Shown here one piece after another: positions 24,932 through 33,806 of a stretch of 64,000 nucleotides of DNA. The stretch lies in contig JBHENC010000015.1 of the NCBI GenBank assembly GCA_046262295.1, positions 24,252 to 88,251 on the forward strand, read 5' to 3'. Position 1 is the stretch's first letter. Every line of letters begins with the position of its first letter. The notes beneath the pieces were generated by a model that saw only the letters and a list, made by a program, of their open reading frames with translations, did not search any database and was not told the DNA's origin. The stretch comes from JBHENC01 sp046262295 (GTDB taxonomy: Bacteria; Acidobacteriota; Blastocatellia; Pyrinomonadales; Pyrinomonadaceae). Made by a program: the position numbers and the translations under genes.

Positions 24932-26689
24932 CTATTTGCCGCCGGTCTCCACCTGACGTTGCAGCGCGATGGCGTCTTGATTGGCGGCGTCAATTTGCAC
25001 CGCATTACGCGCATAGCTGACGGCTTGCGCGCGGTCGCCGCGTTCAAGAAAGATGCGTCCCAGAAGAATGTGCGCGTCAATCATCTTCGCGTCCCAGAAA
25101 ATGGCTGTTTTAAGCGCGCTGATGGCCGCTTCCGGGTCGCCGTGCCGCCCGTTGATGCGTCCTATCAAAAGATACGCTTCGGCATTCATCGGCTCGACTG
25201 TGACGACGCGGCGCAGTTCCGCGAGTGCTTCGTCGTCGCGTCCCGCCGTGTAAAATTCGCGCGCTTTCGCCAGCAAATCCTGCGTGTTGGCGACGCTTGC
25301 TTCGACGGGCTTTTGCTTGTTCAAATCCAACAGATCGCTGCGATTAAAGGCTTGGCGTAGCCGAAGCGGAACCATCATTGCCGTCTGCGACTTTTGCCAG
25401 TCCGTCTGCCACTTGGCGTAGAGCGCAAGATAGCGGCGCGCTTGATCGTCGGCAGCGGCGGCGGCTTCTTTGCTGCCGGTTCGTTCCAGCGACTTAGCAT
25501 AGAGAAAATAGGCTTGCCCGTCGCGCGGGTCAGCCGTGATAACGGGACGCAGTTGCGCGGCTGCCTCCGCCGCTTTGCCGTTAAGGAAAAGAGCGTAAGC
25601 GTAATTAAAGCGCACGGTCGGATCGTCGGGCGCGGATTCGGAAGCGCGCGAGAGAAAAGTTAAGCCCTGTTGTAACAGGCGCGATTGGTCGGCAGGTTTT
25701 TTCGCTTCGCGCGCGGCTTGCACGGCAAGCGCCCCGGCGTTGTTCCAGACCGCCGTCAAAGGCAGATCGGCGGAGAGCGGCACGATAGCTTCGAGCGCGC
25801 GCTCCAGATTATTCAAACGCCAGTAACTAAGGCTCGCGTAAAAGGCCGCTTCCGCATAATGCGGGTCTTTCTTTTGCAGCTTGGAGAAAAACTCTGCGGC
25901 CTGCGACCAGTTGCTCTGCGCGAAATAGAAGCGGCCAAGCTCAAAGGCGGCCTGCGCATAAGTCGCGCCCGGATTGGCTTCGGCGTAAAAGCGCGCCGCG
26001 TTCTTCAGATAGTTGGCGCGCGTTTCGGAACGCTCGTCAAGCTGTGCGCCTTTGACGTAAGCCTCGAAAGCTTTCTGCGGAACTTTCGTCGCCTGCTGCA
26101 CGAATTGATTTTGCGAAAACGGCAAAGCCTTGTCGCGTTGATAAAGTACCTGATAAGCGAGCCGTCCCTGCATCGTCTGCAAGGTAGTGAGCGCGCCGCC
26201 GAAATCATACTCGCGCGTCGCCCATCTTCCATCCGGCATCACTTCGCCCATCAAACGACCTTCGTTGACTTTGATAACGCGCGCCGTACCCTGCAAAGAT
26301 GCGAGCGCGCCGTTCTGCGGCGGTTCGACATTATATGTGCCGAGAATAATCATCGTCGCGTGAGCTTCGCGCGCGAGCTTAATCGCGGTGGCGCGCGAGG
26401 GCAGCGTCGTTAAAGGAATCCGCACGCGCTGGTACGCGATTTCGCGTTCGTCGCTGGAGACGACCGAGAGGCCGGGCAGATTCAGCAAATCCGAGAGCGA
26501 ATCCGCAAAACTTTCGCCTACCCAGTTATATTCCGGGCGGTTCGATCTGTTCTCAAACGGCAAGACCATCACCACGTCGGCGGATGTTTGTGCCTGCGCT
26601 CGCACAGAACTTGCGGGCGCAAATAAGAGAAGCGCGGCGAGCGAAAGAAGAATTGCGTTTAATCGAAGAATAAAGCCTTTGATAATCAT
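24932..26689 (-). CDS. Exported TPR-repeat protein with N-terminal FlgO/CsgG-like domain
   Basis: This is a 585-residue protein with a signal peptide (LLSLAALLLFAPASSVRAQA). Residues 35-180 carry VVMVLPFENRSNRPEYNWVG, ESFADSLSDLLNLPGLSVVS and HATMIILGTYNV, which resemble the short, outer-membrane-linked domains of FlgO/TolB-N/CsgG type that assemble active names for stress or secretion. From about 200 on there are many 34-residue TPR units (for example AYFLYAKSLERTGSKEAAAA, AYLLIGRINGRHGDPEAAIS, AHILLGRIFLERGDRAQAVS). It is probably a periplasmic scaffold for protein contacts. It is the first gene of a minus-strand group ending near 24121; tRNA-Glu lies upstream. Confidence 0.8.
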   Translation of the reverse strand: MIIKGFILRLNAILLSLAALLLFAPASSVRAQAQTSADVVMVLPFENRSNRPEYNWVGESFADSLSDLLNLPGLSVVSSDEREIAYQRVRIPLTTLPSRATAIKLAREAHATMIILGTYNVEPPQNGALASLQGTARVIKVNEGRLMGEVMPDGRWATREYDFGGALTTLQTMQGRLAYQVLYQRDKALPFSQNQFVQQATKVPQKAFEAYVKGAQLDERSETRANYLKNAARFYAEANPGATYAQAAFELGRFYFAQSNWSQAAEFFSKLQKKDPHYAEAAFYASLSYWRLNNLERALEAIVPLSADLPLTAVWNNAGALAVQAAREAKKPADQSRLLQQGLTFLSRASESAPDDPTVRFNYAYALFLNGKAAEAAAQLRPVITADPRDGQAYFLYAKSLERTGSKEAAAAADDQARRYLALYAKWQTDWQKSQTAMMVPLRLRQAFNRSDLLDLNKQKPVEASVANTQDLLAKAREFYTAGRDDEALAELRRVVTVEPMNAEAYLLIGRINGRHGDPEAAISALKTAIFWDAKMIDAHILLGRIFLERGDRAQAVSYARNAVQIDAANQDAIALQRQVETGGK

Positions 26690-26829
26690 TATGTAAAATT
26701 CCCTTTGAAAGCAGCAGCGAAAAAGCTGCGCGGCGCTCTTTCTGTGTGTCGTGCTAAATACGCACGGCGAGCGGCGGCAGCTTTTTTATCTCGCGCAAAC
26801 GAGCGTTGAAAATCTCTGGCTGTAATTAG

Positions 26830-26905
<76 letters not shown>

Positions 26906-27101
26906 GTGTTGCGGTCGTTGCTTGCATCAAAGCGAAGCAAAGTACCGTACATCAAAGCCTTGTGTCAACCGCCGGTAAATCTCGCGCGCCGCCGCGCACT
27001 TCGTCTTTGATGCCGCCGTGTGCGCGTGCGGTTGTCGAAAAAGCGCCCGCCCGCGCCGAAAAAGTTCTATAATCGGAACAAAAACAAAGGAGACGCCGGA
27101 A

Positions 27102-27350
27102 ATGGCTAGAGGATGGGAAAGCAAAGCGGTCGCCGATCAAATGGAGCAACAGCAGGAGCGCGCGTTATTGAAGGCCACGCCGCACGAAACCTCCCCCGCC
27201 GTCCGCGCCCGCCACGAACGCCTCGAAACCCTGCGCCTCTCGCGCACCCGCACCCTCACCCAACTCGAACGCGCCACCCGCCACGCCCACCGCGAAATGC
27301 TCACCCGCACTTTGCGTGCTCTCGAAGCGGAGATTGAAGATTTAAGCTAA
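27102..27350 (+). CDS. Small charged helical protein, hypothetical
   Basis: This is an 82-residue protein from ATG 27102, where AAAGGAGA stands upstream at a good distance. It begins MARGWESKAVADQMEQQQER and is almost all helix-forming, with many Arg, Glu and Gln residues; the central segment ETLRLSRTRTLTQLERATR is Thr/Arg-rich. No signal peptide or membrane part. The start MARGWESKAVADQ recurs, as I recall, in unnamed acidobacterial proteins, so it is probably a genuine conserved gene. It is divergent from tRNA-Glu. Function unknown. Confidence 0.7.
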   Translation: MARGWESKAVADQMEQQQERALLKATPHETSPAVRARHERLETLRLSRTRTLTQLERATRHAHREMLTRTLRALEAEIEDLS

Positions 27351-27412
27351 GCCTTGCCCTAAAATTATTTGTTCGGGAACAACTCTGTATGATGAGTGTC
27401 TAAAGCTAAAGG

Positions 27413-27973
27413 ATGATTCTTATGCGACGAGTAATAATGTGGCTTCTTATTGCGCTATGCACTTTCACGCTCGGTATGGGAGCAACTTTGCTTTGGATTG
27501 AGTCTCGTCGTCCGGTTGTTCAAAGCTTAGGTGCTCCGCCTTGCATTCGCCCGCCTTTCTACGAAAGCATCTCAACACCTTGTGTTGGCACTGATTTCTC
27601 TGCTCTAGCAGATATACCTAATCCCAGCTTTTGTGAACTGGTAAATAATGCTGATTTCTATAATGGCAAGATCGTCCGTGTAAGTGCAAGATATGGCGGG
27701 AATATACATGGCGTTCAACTCTTTAACACAAGCTGTTCCCGTAGAGATACGCAAACCTATGTATTCTTCCATCCGGCAATGGCTGAAGATATGTTACAAG
27801 ATTTCAATCGTGTAAGAGGAGCAGGTTCGCTTAATTGGTGGATACCACTCGACATAACTGTGATTGGGAAATTCAATAAGGTCACTCCGTCGGAAAGCAG
27901 CGATGCTATCGTGGCTATCGCTCCGCTTCAGTTTGAAATAATGCGTATTGAAAAAGTCTCCAAGGTAGATTAA
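27413..27973 (+). CDS. Exported hypothetical protein
   Basis: This is a 186-residue protein with an N-terminal signal anchor (VIMWLLIALCTFTLGMGATL), followed by a domain with SFCELVNNADFYNGKIVRVS, a pattern seen in small secreted proteins from several phyla (CxLxxxxxxYxGKxVRVxA). Four Cys residues (near 44, 57, 74, 109) could form disulfides in the periplasm. The gene is clearly more A+T-rich than its neighbours, which hints at horizontal acquisition or relaxed selection. ATG 27413 and ATG 27422 are both possible. Downstream and upstream genes have no clear link. Confidence 0.65.
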   Translation: MILMRRVIMWLLIALCTFTLGMGATLLWIESRRPVVQSLGAPPCIRPPFYESISTPCVGTDFSALADIPNPSFCELVNNADFYNGKIVRVSARYGGNIHGVQLFNTSCSRRDTQTYVFFHPAMAEDMLQDFNRVRGAGSLNWWIPLDITVIGKFNKVTPSESSDAIVAIAPLQFEIMRIEKVSKVD

Positions 27974-28024
27974 ATAACCCTGCTCTTAAATAACAATGTT
28001 CGGAGCTATAGTTTTGTTACGTCG

Positions 28025-28369
28025 TCACTCAGCGCAAAATCCTGAAGCGGCATCTGTTTTCATTCCAGCGAGCAAGCCTTCCATGTGTTGGCGGGCTTTC
28101 CATGCGCCGGTGCGTGTGGCGGAGGCGACGCCGTTTGTCCATGCGCGGCGGGCTTCGTCCGTGTGGCCTGCGTTTGCGAGCGCCGTGCCGAGCATCTGGT
28201 AGGCGGCGGTGTAGTCCGGGTTGATGCGTATGACGTTGCGGAGAGATTCGACGGCATCATTCCAGCGTTCGAGTTTGGTGTATTCGGTGGCGAGGCCGTA
28301 GTGTATGAGCGCATCGTCGGGTTGATCGCGCGCCATCGTTTCAAAGACTTCGATTCTGGATTGTGCCAT
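28025..28369 (-). CDS. Small TPR protein
   Basis: This 114-residue protein consists of two to three tetratricopeptide units: IHYGLATEYTKLERWNDAVE, AAYQMLGTALANAGHTDEAR. There is no signal peptide, so it is probably cytoplasmic and mediates protein contacts. ATG 28369 is preceded by a GAAGAAATGG context; no better start exists upstream. It lies on the same strand as the phzF-like gene behind it, 73 bases away, and the two may be co-transcribed. Confidence 0.75.
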   Translation of the reverse strand: MAQSRIEVFETMARDQPDDALIHYGLATEYTKLERWNDAVESLRNVIRINPDYTAAYQMLGTALANAGHTDEARRAWTNGVASATRTGAWKARQHMEGLLAGMKTDAASGFCAE

Positions 28370-28442
28370 TTCTTCAAAAACCTTTCATGTGTCGTGACGC
28401 TTGCCGGTAAAATGCCGGATACTTCAATTATCTATTCGCATC

Positions 28443-29239
28443 TTAAAACAAAAGTTCGCCGCGCATGACGGTCACGGCTTGCCCGCCTAAGTGTACGCGA
28501 TCCGCTTCGACGCGGACGCGAACCGTGCCGCCGCGTGCGCTTAGTTGGCGAGCCGTAAATGTGTCTTTGCCGAGACGTTCTTGCCAGAACGGGCCGAGGC
28601 AGCAGTGCGCGGAGCCGGTCACGGGGTCTTCGTCAATGCCCGATCCGGGCGCGAAGAAACGCGAAACGAAATCAAACTCGCCGCCGTCCGCGCGACTCGT
28701 GACGATACGCCGCGCACGGGAAGTTTTCCGAGCAGCGAAAAGTTCGGTTGCAGCGCCGCGACACGCGCTTCGCTCTCGACTTCGACAATATAATCGAATT
28801 GATTTTTGCCGACATATAGGGACGTCGCTTCGATGCCTAAAGCTTCCAGCAAACTGGCGGGCGTGTCAGTTGCTTGCGCGCGCTTGGCGGGGAAATCGAG
28901 TTCGATCCATTCGCCGCTGCGCGTCGCCGTGAGCAATCCGCTCAAGGTGTGAAAGCGCGCCTGCGTGTTGGGCGGCAAGTGTCCGGCTTCCCACAACACG
29001 TGCGCGCTGGCGAGCGTCGCGTGGCCGCAGAGTTCGACTTCGATTGATGGCGTGAACCAGCGCAGGCTGTAACCGTCTATTTGCTGTTGCAGAAAGGCCG
29101 TCTCCGATAAATTCATTTCGCGCGCCACCGCCTGCATCCATTCATCGTCGCGCGCTTCGGGCAGAAGGCAGACGGCCGCCGGATTGCCGCCGAAAGGCCT
29201 GTCCGTAAAGGCGTCAACCTGCGTGATGATTAGTCTCAA
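28443..29239 (-). pseudogene. PhzF-family isomerase, one apparent frameshift
   Basis: The first 180-odd residues read from ATG 29239: DAFTDRPFGGNPAAVCLL, the catalytic Glu in MNLSETAFLQ, and LCGHATLASAHVLWEAG. After LLGKLPVRGV (near 28708) the frame is lost; adding one A after GCGTA restores IVTSRADGGEFDF, then GIDEDPVTGSAHCCLGPFW and the end at TAA 28443-28445. The reconstructed length (about 265 residues) fits the family, which isomerises small acids such as DHHA or unknown metabolites. Because the C-terminal half is fully conserved, a single-base consensus error is more likely than decay. The natural substrate cannot be named. Confidence 0.8.
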
Positions 29240-29284
29240 TATGCTTCTCCTTAACTCCTTACGAAAAGTTCGAGTGAAGAGGTT

Positions 29285-29641
29285 TTACGAATTCCAGAAA
29301 GCATTAGTAATGATGCGCTTCGCTTCGTCGCCGCTCAGATCGCCATTGATTATTTTGCGGGCAATCGTGTCCTCGTAATTTGCCGCACCCGCCGTTGTGC
29401 GAAGCGCAGCCTGCTCGGGCGTGATGCCGTAAGCTTCGAGCCTCGCGGCGTCCGTCGCGCTACGGCATCCGGCGCGCAGCCAATCGTTAATCTCTTCTTC
29501 GTCTTCAAAGCCCGCCGCAATCCATTGCCGTGCTGCCGCTTCAATTGTATTTCCGTTCAGCGCCGCTGCGCCGTGAAGACTCAAAACTTCGCCGATGCGT
29601 CGAAGCGTCATCCCGGCCTCATCATCGCCCTCGTTTGTCAT
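29285..29641 (-). CDS. Hypothetical helical protein
   Basis: This 118-residue soluble protein begins with a charged N-terminus and has helices around TIEAARQWIAAGFEDEEEIN and AYGITPEQAALRTTAGAANY. ATG 29641 is taken as start; GTG alternatives inside are less likely. It follows the phzF-like gene on the same strand, 45 bases upstream of it in transcription order. I do not recognise a family; the segment DWLRAGCRSATDAARL is reminiscent of small helical regulators, but no claim is made. Confidence 0.55.
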   Translation of the reverse strand: MTNEGDDEAGMTLRRIGEVLSLHGAAALNGNTIEAAARQWIAAGFEDEEEINDWLRAGCRSATDAARLEAYGITPEQAALRTTAGAANYEDTIARKIINGDLSGDEAKRIITNAFWNS

Positions 29642-29746
29642 ACGCCATCCTCATTTGCCGACATGATATAATGATTTTACCTTATCGAAATTAATAGTTC
29701 ACCACGCGCCGCTAATCTATTCGACGCGCGACATCTTTTTGATTTA

Positions 29747-30226
29747 ATGACACGCAACGGTACTGAAGGCCGCATCTTTCAATTGAACTGTTCGCAGGGC
29801 GGCGTGCCGAAGCTCCCTGTCATCGAAGCTCTCTTAACGCCGACAGGTCTCGTTTGCGACAGGCAAGAGCATACGCGCTTTCACGGCGGGGTGCAGCGCG
29901 CCCTGTGTTTGTATGCCATCGAATTAATACGCGAGTTGCAGGCGGAAGGCCATCCGATTGCACCGGGCACGACGGGCGAGAACGTCACCATCGAGCACCT
30001 TGATTGGAGTTTGTTGAAGCCCGGAAGCCGTCTCGCGTTAGGCACAGAAGTGTTAATCGAAATCAGCAGCTACACAGTGCCTTGCAAACAGATCGCCGCA
30101 TCATTCACAGGCGGCGCATTCAATCGCATCGCGCAGACGAAGCATCCCGGCAACGCGAGGCTTTACGCGCGTGTGCTTCGCACAGGAGTCTTGCGCGCGG
30201 GCGAAGTCGTGCGCGTGCTTGATTAG
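29747..30226 (+). CDS. MOSC domain protein
   Basis: This 159-residue protein comprises one MOSC domain: EGRIFQLNCSQGGVPKLPV, GLVCDRQEHTRFHGGVQRAL, GTTGENVTIEHLDW and the conserved Cys region TVPCKQIAASFTGGAF. MOSC domains bind a sulfur or molybdenum cofactor ligand and handle metal-sulfur chemistry, as in Moco sulfurase and YiiM/YcbX-type proteins. The stand-alone form probably detoxifies N-hydroxylated compounds or helps cofactor handling. The orphan modB gene elsewhere in the window may be distantly connected by molybdenum, but they are 23 kb apart. Confidence 0.85.
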   Translation: MTRNGTEGRIFQLNCSQGGVPKLPVIEALLTPTGLVCDRQEHTRFHGGVQRALCLYAIELIRELQAEGHPIAPGTTGENVTIEHLDWSLLKPGSRLALGTEVLIEISSYTVPCKQIAASFTGGAFNRIAQTKHPGNARLYARVLRTGVLRAGEVVRVLD

Positions 30227-30337
30227 CGCGCCTGTTACAAACATGAGTTCCACGTGATACCGTGCGGTAATCGAATGCGCCGTATCGTGAATTGAGTATG
30301 ATTCTGCTAAAATTGAACGACGCGAAAAGGAGATAAT

Positions 30338-30616
30338 ATGAAGGCTATCTGGCACGGCGAGGTGATCGCCGAAAGCGACCAAACCATTATCGTCGAAGGC
30401 AACCACTATTTTCCGCAAGACTCCGTCAAACGCGAATTCTTGCACGAAAGCGCGACGCATTCGACGTGTCCCTGGAAAGGCTTGGCGAGTTATTACGATG
30501 TGATAGTCAACGGCGAAACGAACAAAGACGCCGCGTGGTTTTATCCCGCGCCGAAAAAGGCCGCGCAGAATATCGCCGACCATGTGGCCTTCTGGAAGGG
30601 CGTTACCGTCGAGTGA
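30338..30616 (+). CDS. DUF427 family protein
   Basis: This 92-residue protein shows the family pattern: AIWHGEVIAESDQTIIVEGN near the start, YFPQDSVKREFL, CPWKGLASYYDV near 48 and DAAWFYPAPKKAAQNIADHV. AAAAGGAGATAAT precedes ATG 30338. The family's role is unknown; the fold is a small beta sandwich and genes occur next to oxidoreductases and hydrolases. Here it stands between MOSC and cupin genes, with separate ribosome sites, so co-regulation is possible but not shown. Confidence 0.85.
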   Translation: MKAIWHGEVIAESDQTIIVEGNHYFPQDSVKREFLHESATHSTCPWKGLASYYDVIVNGETNKDAAWFYPAPKKAAQNIADHVAFWKGVTVE

Positions 30617-30753
30617 TTTCGACGAATAATTTTAACGGGGGTGACGGCCCGGAAGATAATTCTAAGCAGTCATTATCGCGCATGGATTTTTAATCGCGGC
30701 ATTGCCGGGAATTGAAACTCCGGCGCAATGATTTACGAAACAGGAAGAGGATC

Positions 30754-31146
30754 GTGGCAACTAAGACTTACGCGGAGGATGTCGCAAAACTCGCCCGCGA
30801 GAACGGAAATTTCCGGCAGGTGTTGTTCACCACAGAACGCACGCAGCTTGTGCTGATGAGCATCGCGGCGGGCGAAGAGATCGGCGAAGAAATTCACGAC
30901 GGCATAGATCAGGTGCTCGCATTTGTCGGCGGGGAAGGCGAAGCGATTCTGGATAATTCCAGCCAGCCCGTGCGCGCGGGCAGCGTCGTCGTTGTGCCCG
31001 CCGGAACGCGCCACAACTTTGTTACCAAAGGCGATGCTCCGCTCAAGCTTTATACCGTCTACACGCCGCCGGAACACTCGGATGGCACGGTGCATAAAAC
31101 AAAACAGGAAGCCGACGAATACGAAGAAGCGCACCATCAGCATTAA
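30754..31146 (+). CDS. Cupin domain protein
   Basis: This 130-residue protein starts at GTG 30754, chosen because GGAAGAGG is five bases before it. One cupin barrel is visible: EIGEEIHDGIDQVLAFVGGE (first motif with His and Glu ligands), RAGSVVVVPAGTRHNFVTKG (second motif with final His), then YTVYTPPEH. Such single-domain cupins commonly bind a divalent metal. The tail (DEYEEAHHQH) is acidic and His-rich. Substrate unknown; possible roles are mannose-6-phosphate-like isomerase or a small dioxygenase. Confidence 0.85.
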   Translation: MATKTYAEDVAKLARENGNFRQVLFTTERTQLVLMSIAAGEEIGEEIHDGIDQVLAFVGGEGEAILDNSSQPVRAGSVVVVPAGTRHNFVTKGDAPLKLYTVYTPPEHSDGTVHKTKQEADEYEEAHHQH

Positions 31147-31225
31147 TCGAACGCCGGTTGATGCGCGGCACGGCATCGTAAAAAGCGTGCCCGCAAGTTT
31201 TTATCTTTAAGAAGGGCGGCGGATC

Positions 31226-31846
31226 ATGAACGCAAACAGTCTCTACACCTCGCGCAAGGCCGGTTTACTTCTGGCAGTTGTTAGTTTGTTCGTGGCCGCC
31301 GCGCTCGCGCCCGGTGTTACTGCCGAACGGCGGCCACAAGCACAGACTCGTAGTGAAAAGACAGCGCGCAACGCAAACCCTGCGCGGCAAAAAAATGCCA
31401 TGCTTCAGCCGAATCCGAACCTCTCGCCCGAACAGGTGATAACAATCGTTCTCGAAGCCTTGCAGCATAACGATCAGCCCGCGCCCGACAGCGGCATCGC
31501 CACCGCCTTTCGCTTCGCTTCGCCCGGCAATCATGCGGCGACGGGGCCGCTCGATAGATTCATTCTGCTCGTCAAGAATCCGCTCTATAAACCCTTGCTT
31601 AATTATAAAAGTGTCGAGCGCGGCACGGTCAGGATCGCCGATGATGTCGCGCGCCAGCGCGTCACGCTCGTTGCCGCAAACGGCCTGCGGGCGGTCTATC
31701 TTTTCACGCTCTCGAAGCAAACGGATAATCCTTACAAAAATTGCTGGATGACCGACGGCGTCGAGCGGCTGGTCGGAGACCGGGACGACGACAGTCAGCA
31801 GGTGGCAAAGTCGAACGGAAATCTGCACGCCAATAATCGCGCGTGA
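31226..31846 (+). CDS. Exported DUF4864-like protein
   Basis: This 206-residue protein has a signal peptide (GLLLAVVSLFVAAALAPGVT). After a Gln/Arg-rich linker the domain reads LSPEQVITIVLEALQHND, then DSGIATAFRFASPGNHAATG and LDRFILLVKNPLYKPLLNYK, a succession that I associate with DUF4864, a small secreted alpha/beta domain of unknown function. GAAGGGCGGCGGATC precedes the ATG. Convergent with arsC downstream. No catalytic motif is visible. Confidence 0.6.
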   Translation: MNANSLYTSRKAGLLLAVVSLFVAAALAPGVTAERRPQAQTRSEKTARNANPARQKNAMLQPNPNLSPEQVITIVLEALQHNDQPAPDSGIATAFRFASPGNHAATGPLDRFILLVKNPLYKPLLNYKSVERGTVRIADDVARQRVTLVAANGLRAVYLFTLSKQTDNPYKNCWMTDGVERLVGDRDDDSQQVAKSNGNLHANNRA

Positions 31847-31924
31847 GTATTGCGCCTATCTACTCACACCAGCGTGCGTTAAGCACGAGGCTATCGCAAA
31901 CAGTCACTCGCAAATTTCGCCTTG

Positions 31925-32362
31925 TTACTTCCGAACACGCGCGGAGGTTTCGGAAATAAATTTCTGAAGCCGCGCGCGTATCTCATCACGCACGCGGCGA
32001 AAGACTGCGAGGCGCGCCGCTTCATCGCCTTCGGCTGCCGCCGGATCGTCGAAGCTCCAGTGCACGCGCTTCGTCTTTCCGGGAAACACCGGGCATCTTT
32101 CGTTCGCGTTGTCGCAGACCGTCATCACGTAAGCGAATTCTTCGCCCGCAAACTCGTCAACAGACTTCGAGCGATGCGTTGAAATATCTATGCCGATCTC
32201 GCGCATCGCTTCGATGGCGAGCGGGCGCACGCTGCCCGGTTCGACGCCCGCGCTGAAGACTTCAAACGCCGCGCCGCCGTCCTGCCGCAAAAGCCCTTCG
32301 GCCATCTGGCTGCGCGCGGAATTCCCCGTGCAAAGAATCAACACACGCATTTTCTCGCTCAT
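31925..32362 (-). CDS. arsC: Arsenate reductase, thioredoxin-coupled LMW-phosphatase type
   Basis: This 145-residue enzyme reduces arsenate to arsenite. The P-loop is CTGNSARS with nucleophile Cys 11; Cys 83 and Cys 90 (MTVCDNANERCP) form the relay disulfide, the triad of the thioredoxin-linked class. ATG 32362 is preceded by AAAGGAGAGG and overlaps the stop of the aquaporin gene by four bases, so the two are translationally coupled. The order arsI-aquaporin-arsC on one transcript suggests that arsenite formed here leaves the cell through the channel, as known for AqpS in Sinorhizobium. Confidence 0.92.
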   Translation of the reverse strand: MSEKMRVLILCTGNSARSQMAEGLLRQDGGAAFEVFSAGVEPGSVRPLAIEAMREIGIDISTHRSKSVDEFAGEEFAYVMTVCDNANERCPVFPGKTKRVHWSFDDPAAAEGDEAARLAVFRRVRDEIRARLQKFISETSARVRK

Positions 32363-33072
32363 CTTTGCGCCTCTCCTTTGTTATGCGGAATGATGACGTT
32401 TGGTGCGTCTTTCACAATTGCGGGCACGAGCCAGCGAAAAAGCAGCGTCGCGGCGAACGCGCCGAGAAGCTGTGCGATGACGAAGCCCGGAACATCAACG
32501 GGGCGTATGCCCGCGAAAGTATCGCTTAAAGAACGCGCAAGCGTGACGGCTGGATTGGCGAAAGAAGTTGACGCCGTGAACCAGTAGGCTGACGTGATAT
32601 AGGCTGCGACAGCGAACGGCACGGCCTGCGAACGCAAACGCGCGCAACCCCAGACAACAGTGAGCAGGCCGAACGTCGCCACGAATTCGCTGAAGAGTTG
32701 CGCGCCGCCGCGTCGCGCGTGTTGCGAGACAAAGAATAAAGGCAGCTCGAACATCGTGTGCGCCGCGCCGACGCCGACAATCGCACCGACAATCTGCGCC
32801 GCAATATACGCCGGAACGTCGCGCCATTCGATGCCGCCCTGCGAAGCGTCGGCGAGCGTGACCGCCGGATTAAAATGCGCGCCGGAGATCGTTCCGAAAG
32901 TTAAGATCAGCGCGATTAATACCGCGCCGGTGGCGATGGTGTTGGCAAGCAGCGCGACGGCGATATTACCACCGGCGAGACGCTCGCCCATGATGCCGGA
33001 GCCGACGACTGCCGCCAGCAACATCGCCGTGCCTACCGCTTCCGCCGAGACGCGGCGCGAAAGTGTTGTCAT
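32359..33072 (-). CDS. Aquaglyceroporin of the arsenic locus (AqpS-like)
   Basis: This 237-residue MIP-family channel has six membrane helices and two pore-lining NPA loops: GAHFNPAVTLA (NPA 68-70) and SFANPAVTLARS (NPA 173-175). The Arg after the second NPA (Arg 180) is the selectivity-filter arginine. Located between arsI (18 bases) and arsC (overlap), it probably moves arsenite or methylarsenite out of the cell. No ArsB or Acr3 pump is in the locus, which supports passive export. It could alternatively serve glycerol or water; the context favours arsenic. Confidence 0.85.
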   Translation of the reverse strand: MTTLSRRVSAEAVGTAMLLAAVVGSGIMGERLAGGNIAVALLANTIATGAVLIALILTFGTISGAHFNPAVTLADASQGGIEWRDVPAYIAAQIVGAIVGVGAAHTMFELPLFFVSQHARRGGAQLFSEFVATFGLLTVVWGCARLRSQAVPFAVAAYITSAYWFTASTSFANPAVTLARSLSDTFAGIRPVDVPGFVIAQLLGAFAATLLFRWLVPAIVKDAPNVIIPHNKGEAQR

Positions 33073-33090
33073 GCTCTTAATCTTTCGTCG

Positions 33091-33699
33091 TTAGCACCAG
33101 CGCACCACCAGCGATTCATCAGCCTTATCGGTGGATACATCGCAGACGTTGACGGGCTTACTTAACCCGGAATCAATTTGCGTATCGGGAGGCGCGCAGC
33201 ACCATGAAGCTTCGATGGTAGGCGGCGCTGATGCGCGTTGAATGCCTGTCAGCGGTGCGGGCGCGCAGCACATGGCGGCTTCCGCGTTTGCGGCTTCTGG
33301 CAGATTGTCTTGCAGCACGACGAACACTTCCCACTCGTTGCCGTCCGGGTCTCTCACCCAGGTTTTATCCTGAGTGGCATAGCAGCAATCGGTCTGCATC
33401 TCGTCGCGCGTGAAGAGACCCGCTGCCGCCCATTTCTCGCGCGTGGCAAGCACGTCGGCGGTTGATGCGACCTGGATTCCGAGATGCGAAAGCGCCCCGC
33501 GTTCCGCGAATTGACGCTCGTTAAGCGTTAAGTTGAGCGGGGGATTTTGCACGTCGAACTTTGCATAGCCGGTGCGAACTTTGCTCGGTTCAAGTCCCAG
33601 CATCTTCCTGTAAAACTTTATACTCGCTTCGACGTTTCGCACGTTAAGCGCAAGGTGCGCCTTCAGTGCCTGCACCTGTTGACCTGTTTCTAATGACAT
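33091..33699 (-). CDS. arsI: ArsI/CadI-like VOC-family C-As lyase with Cys-Cys tail
   Basis: This is a 202-residue protein of the vicinal-oxygen-chelate fold. Metal ligands are His 15 (KAHLALNV), His 72 (SHLGIQV) and a Glu near 122-124; the organoarsenical-binding pair is Cys 105-Cys 106 in TDCCYATQDKTWV. ArsI cleaves methyl-arsenic bonds; CadI is the close relative. The 60-residue tail bears more Cys pairs (144-145, 167-168) plus Cys 186 and 202. GGAGACGTATA precedes ATG 33699. It is divergent from arsR with a palindrome between, so ArsR control is likely. Homologues without this long tail exist, so the tail is an odd addition. Confidence 0.88.
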   Translation of the reverse strand: MSLETGQQVQALKAHLALNVRNVEASIKFYRKMLGLEPSKVRTGYAKFDVQNPPLNLTLNERQFAERGALSHLGIQVASTADVLATREKWAAAGLFTRDEMQTDCCYATQDKTWVRDPDGNEWEVFVVLQDNLPEAANAEAAMCCAPAPLTGIQRASAPPTIEASWCCAPPDTQIDSGLSKPVNVCDVSTDKADESLVVRWC

Positions 33700-33726
33700 T
33701 ATACGTCTCCTTATGTCTGATGATAT

Positions 33727-33742
33727 ATTCGCTTATGCGAAT
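33727..33742. promoter_or_regulatory. Probable ArsR operator between divergent arsI and arsR
   Basis: ATTCGC (33727-33732), four bases TTAT, then GCGAAT (33737-33742): a perfect 6-bp dyad in A+T-rich surroundings. It lies 28 bases from the arsI start and 64 from arsR, so one bound repressor could cover both promoters. ATTCGC-N4-GCGAAT is similar in shape to ArsR/SmtB-family sites. Binding itself is inference. Confidence 0.6.
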
Positions 33743-33806
33743 GTGAGGAGATAATAAACGGAATGAACGTATGTGTCAAGGCATATTTGAGAGTATGCTA
33801 AAATAA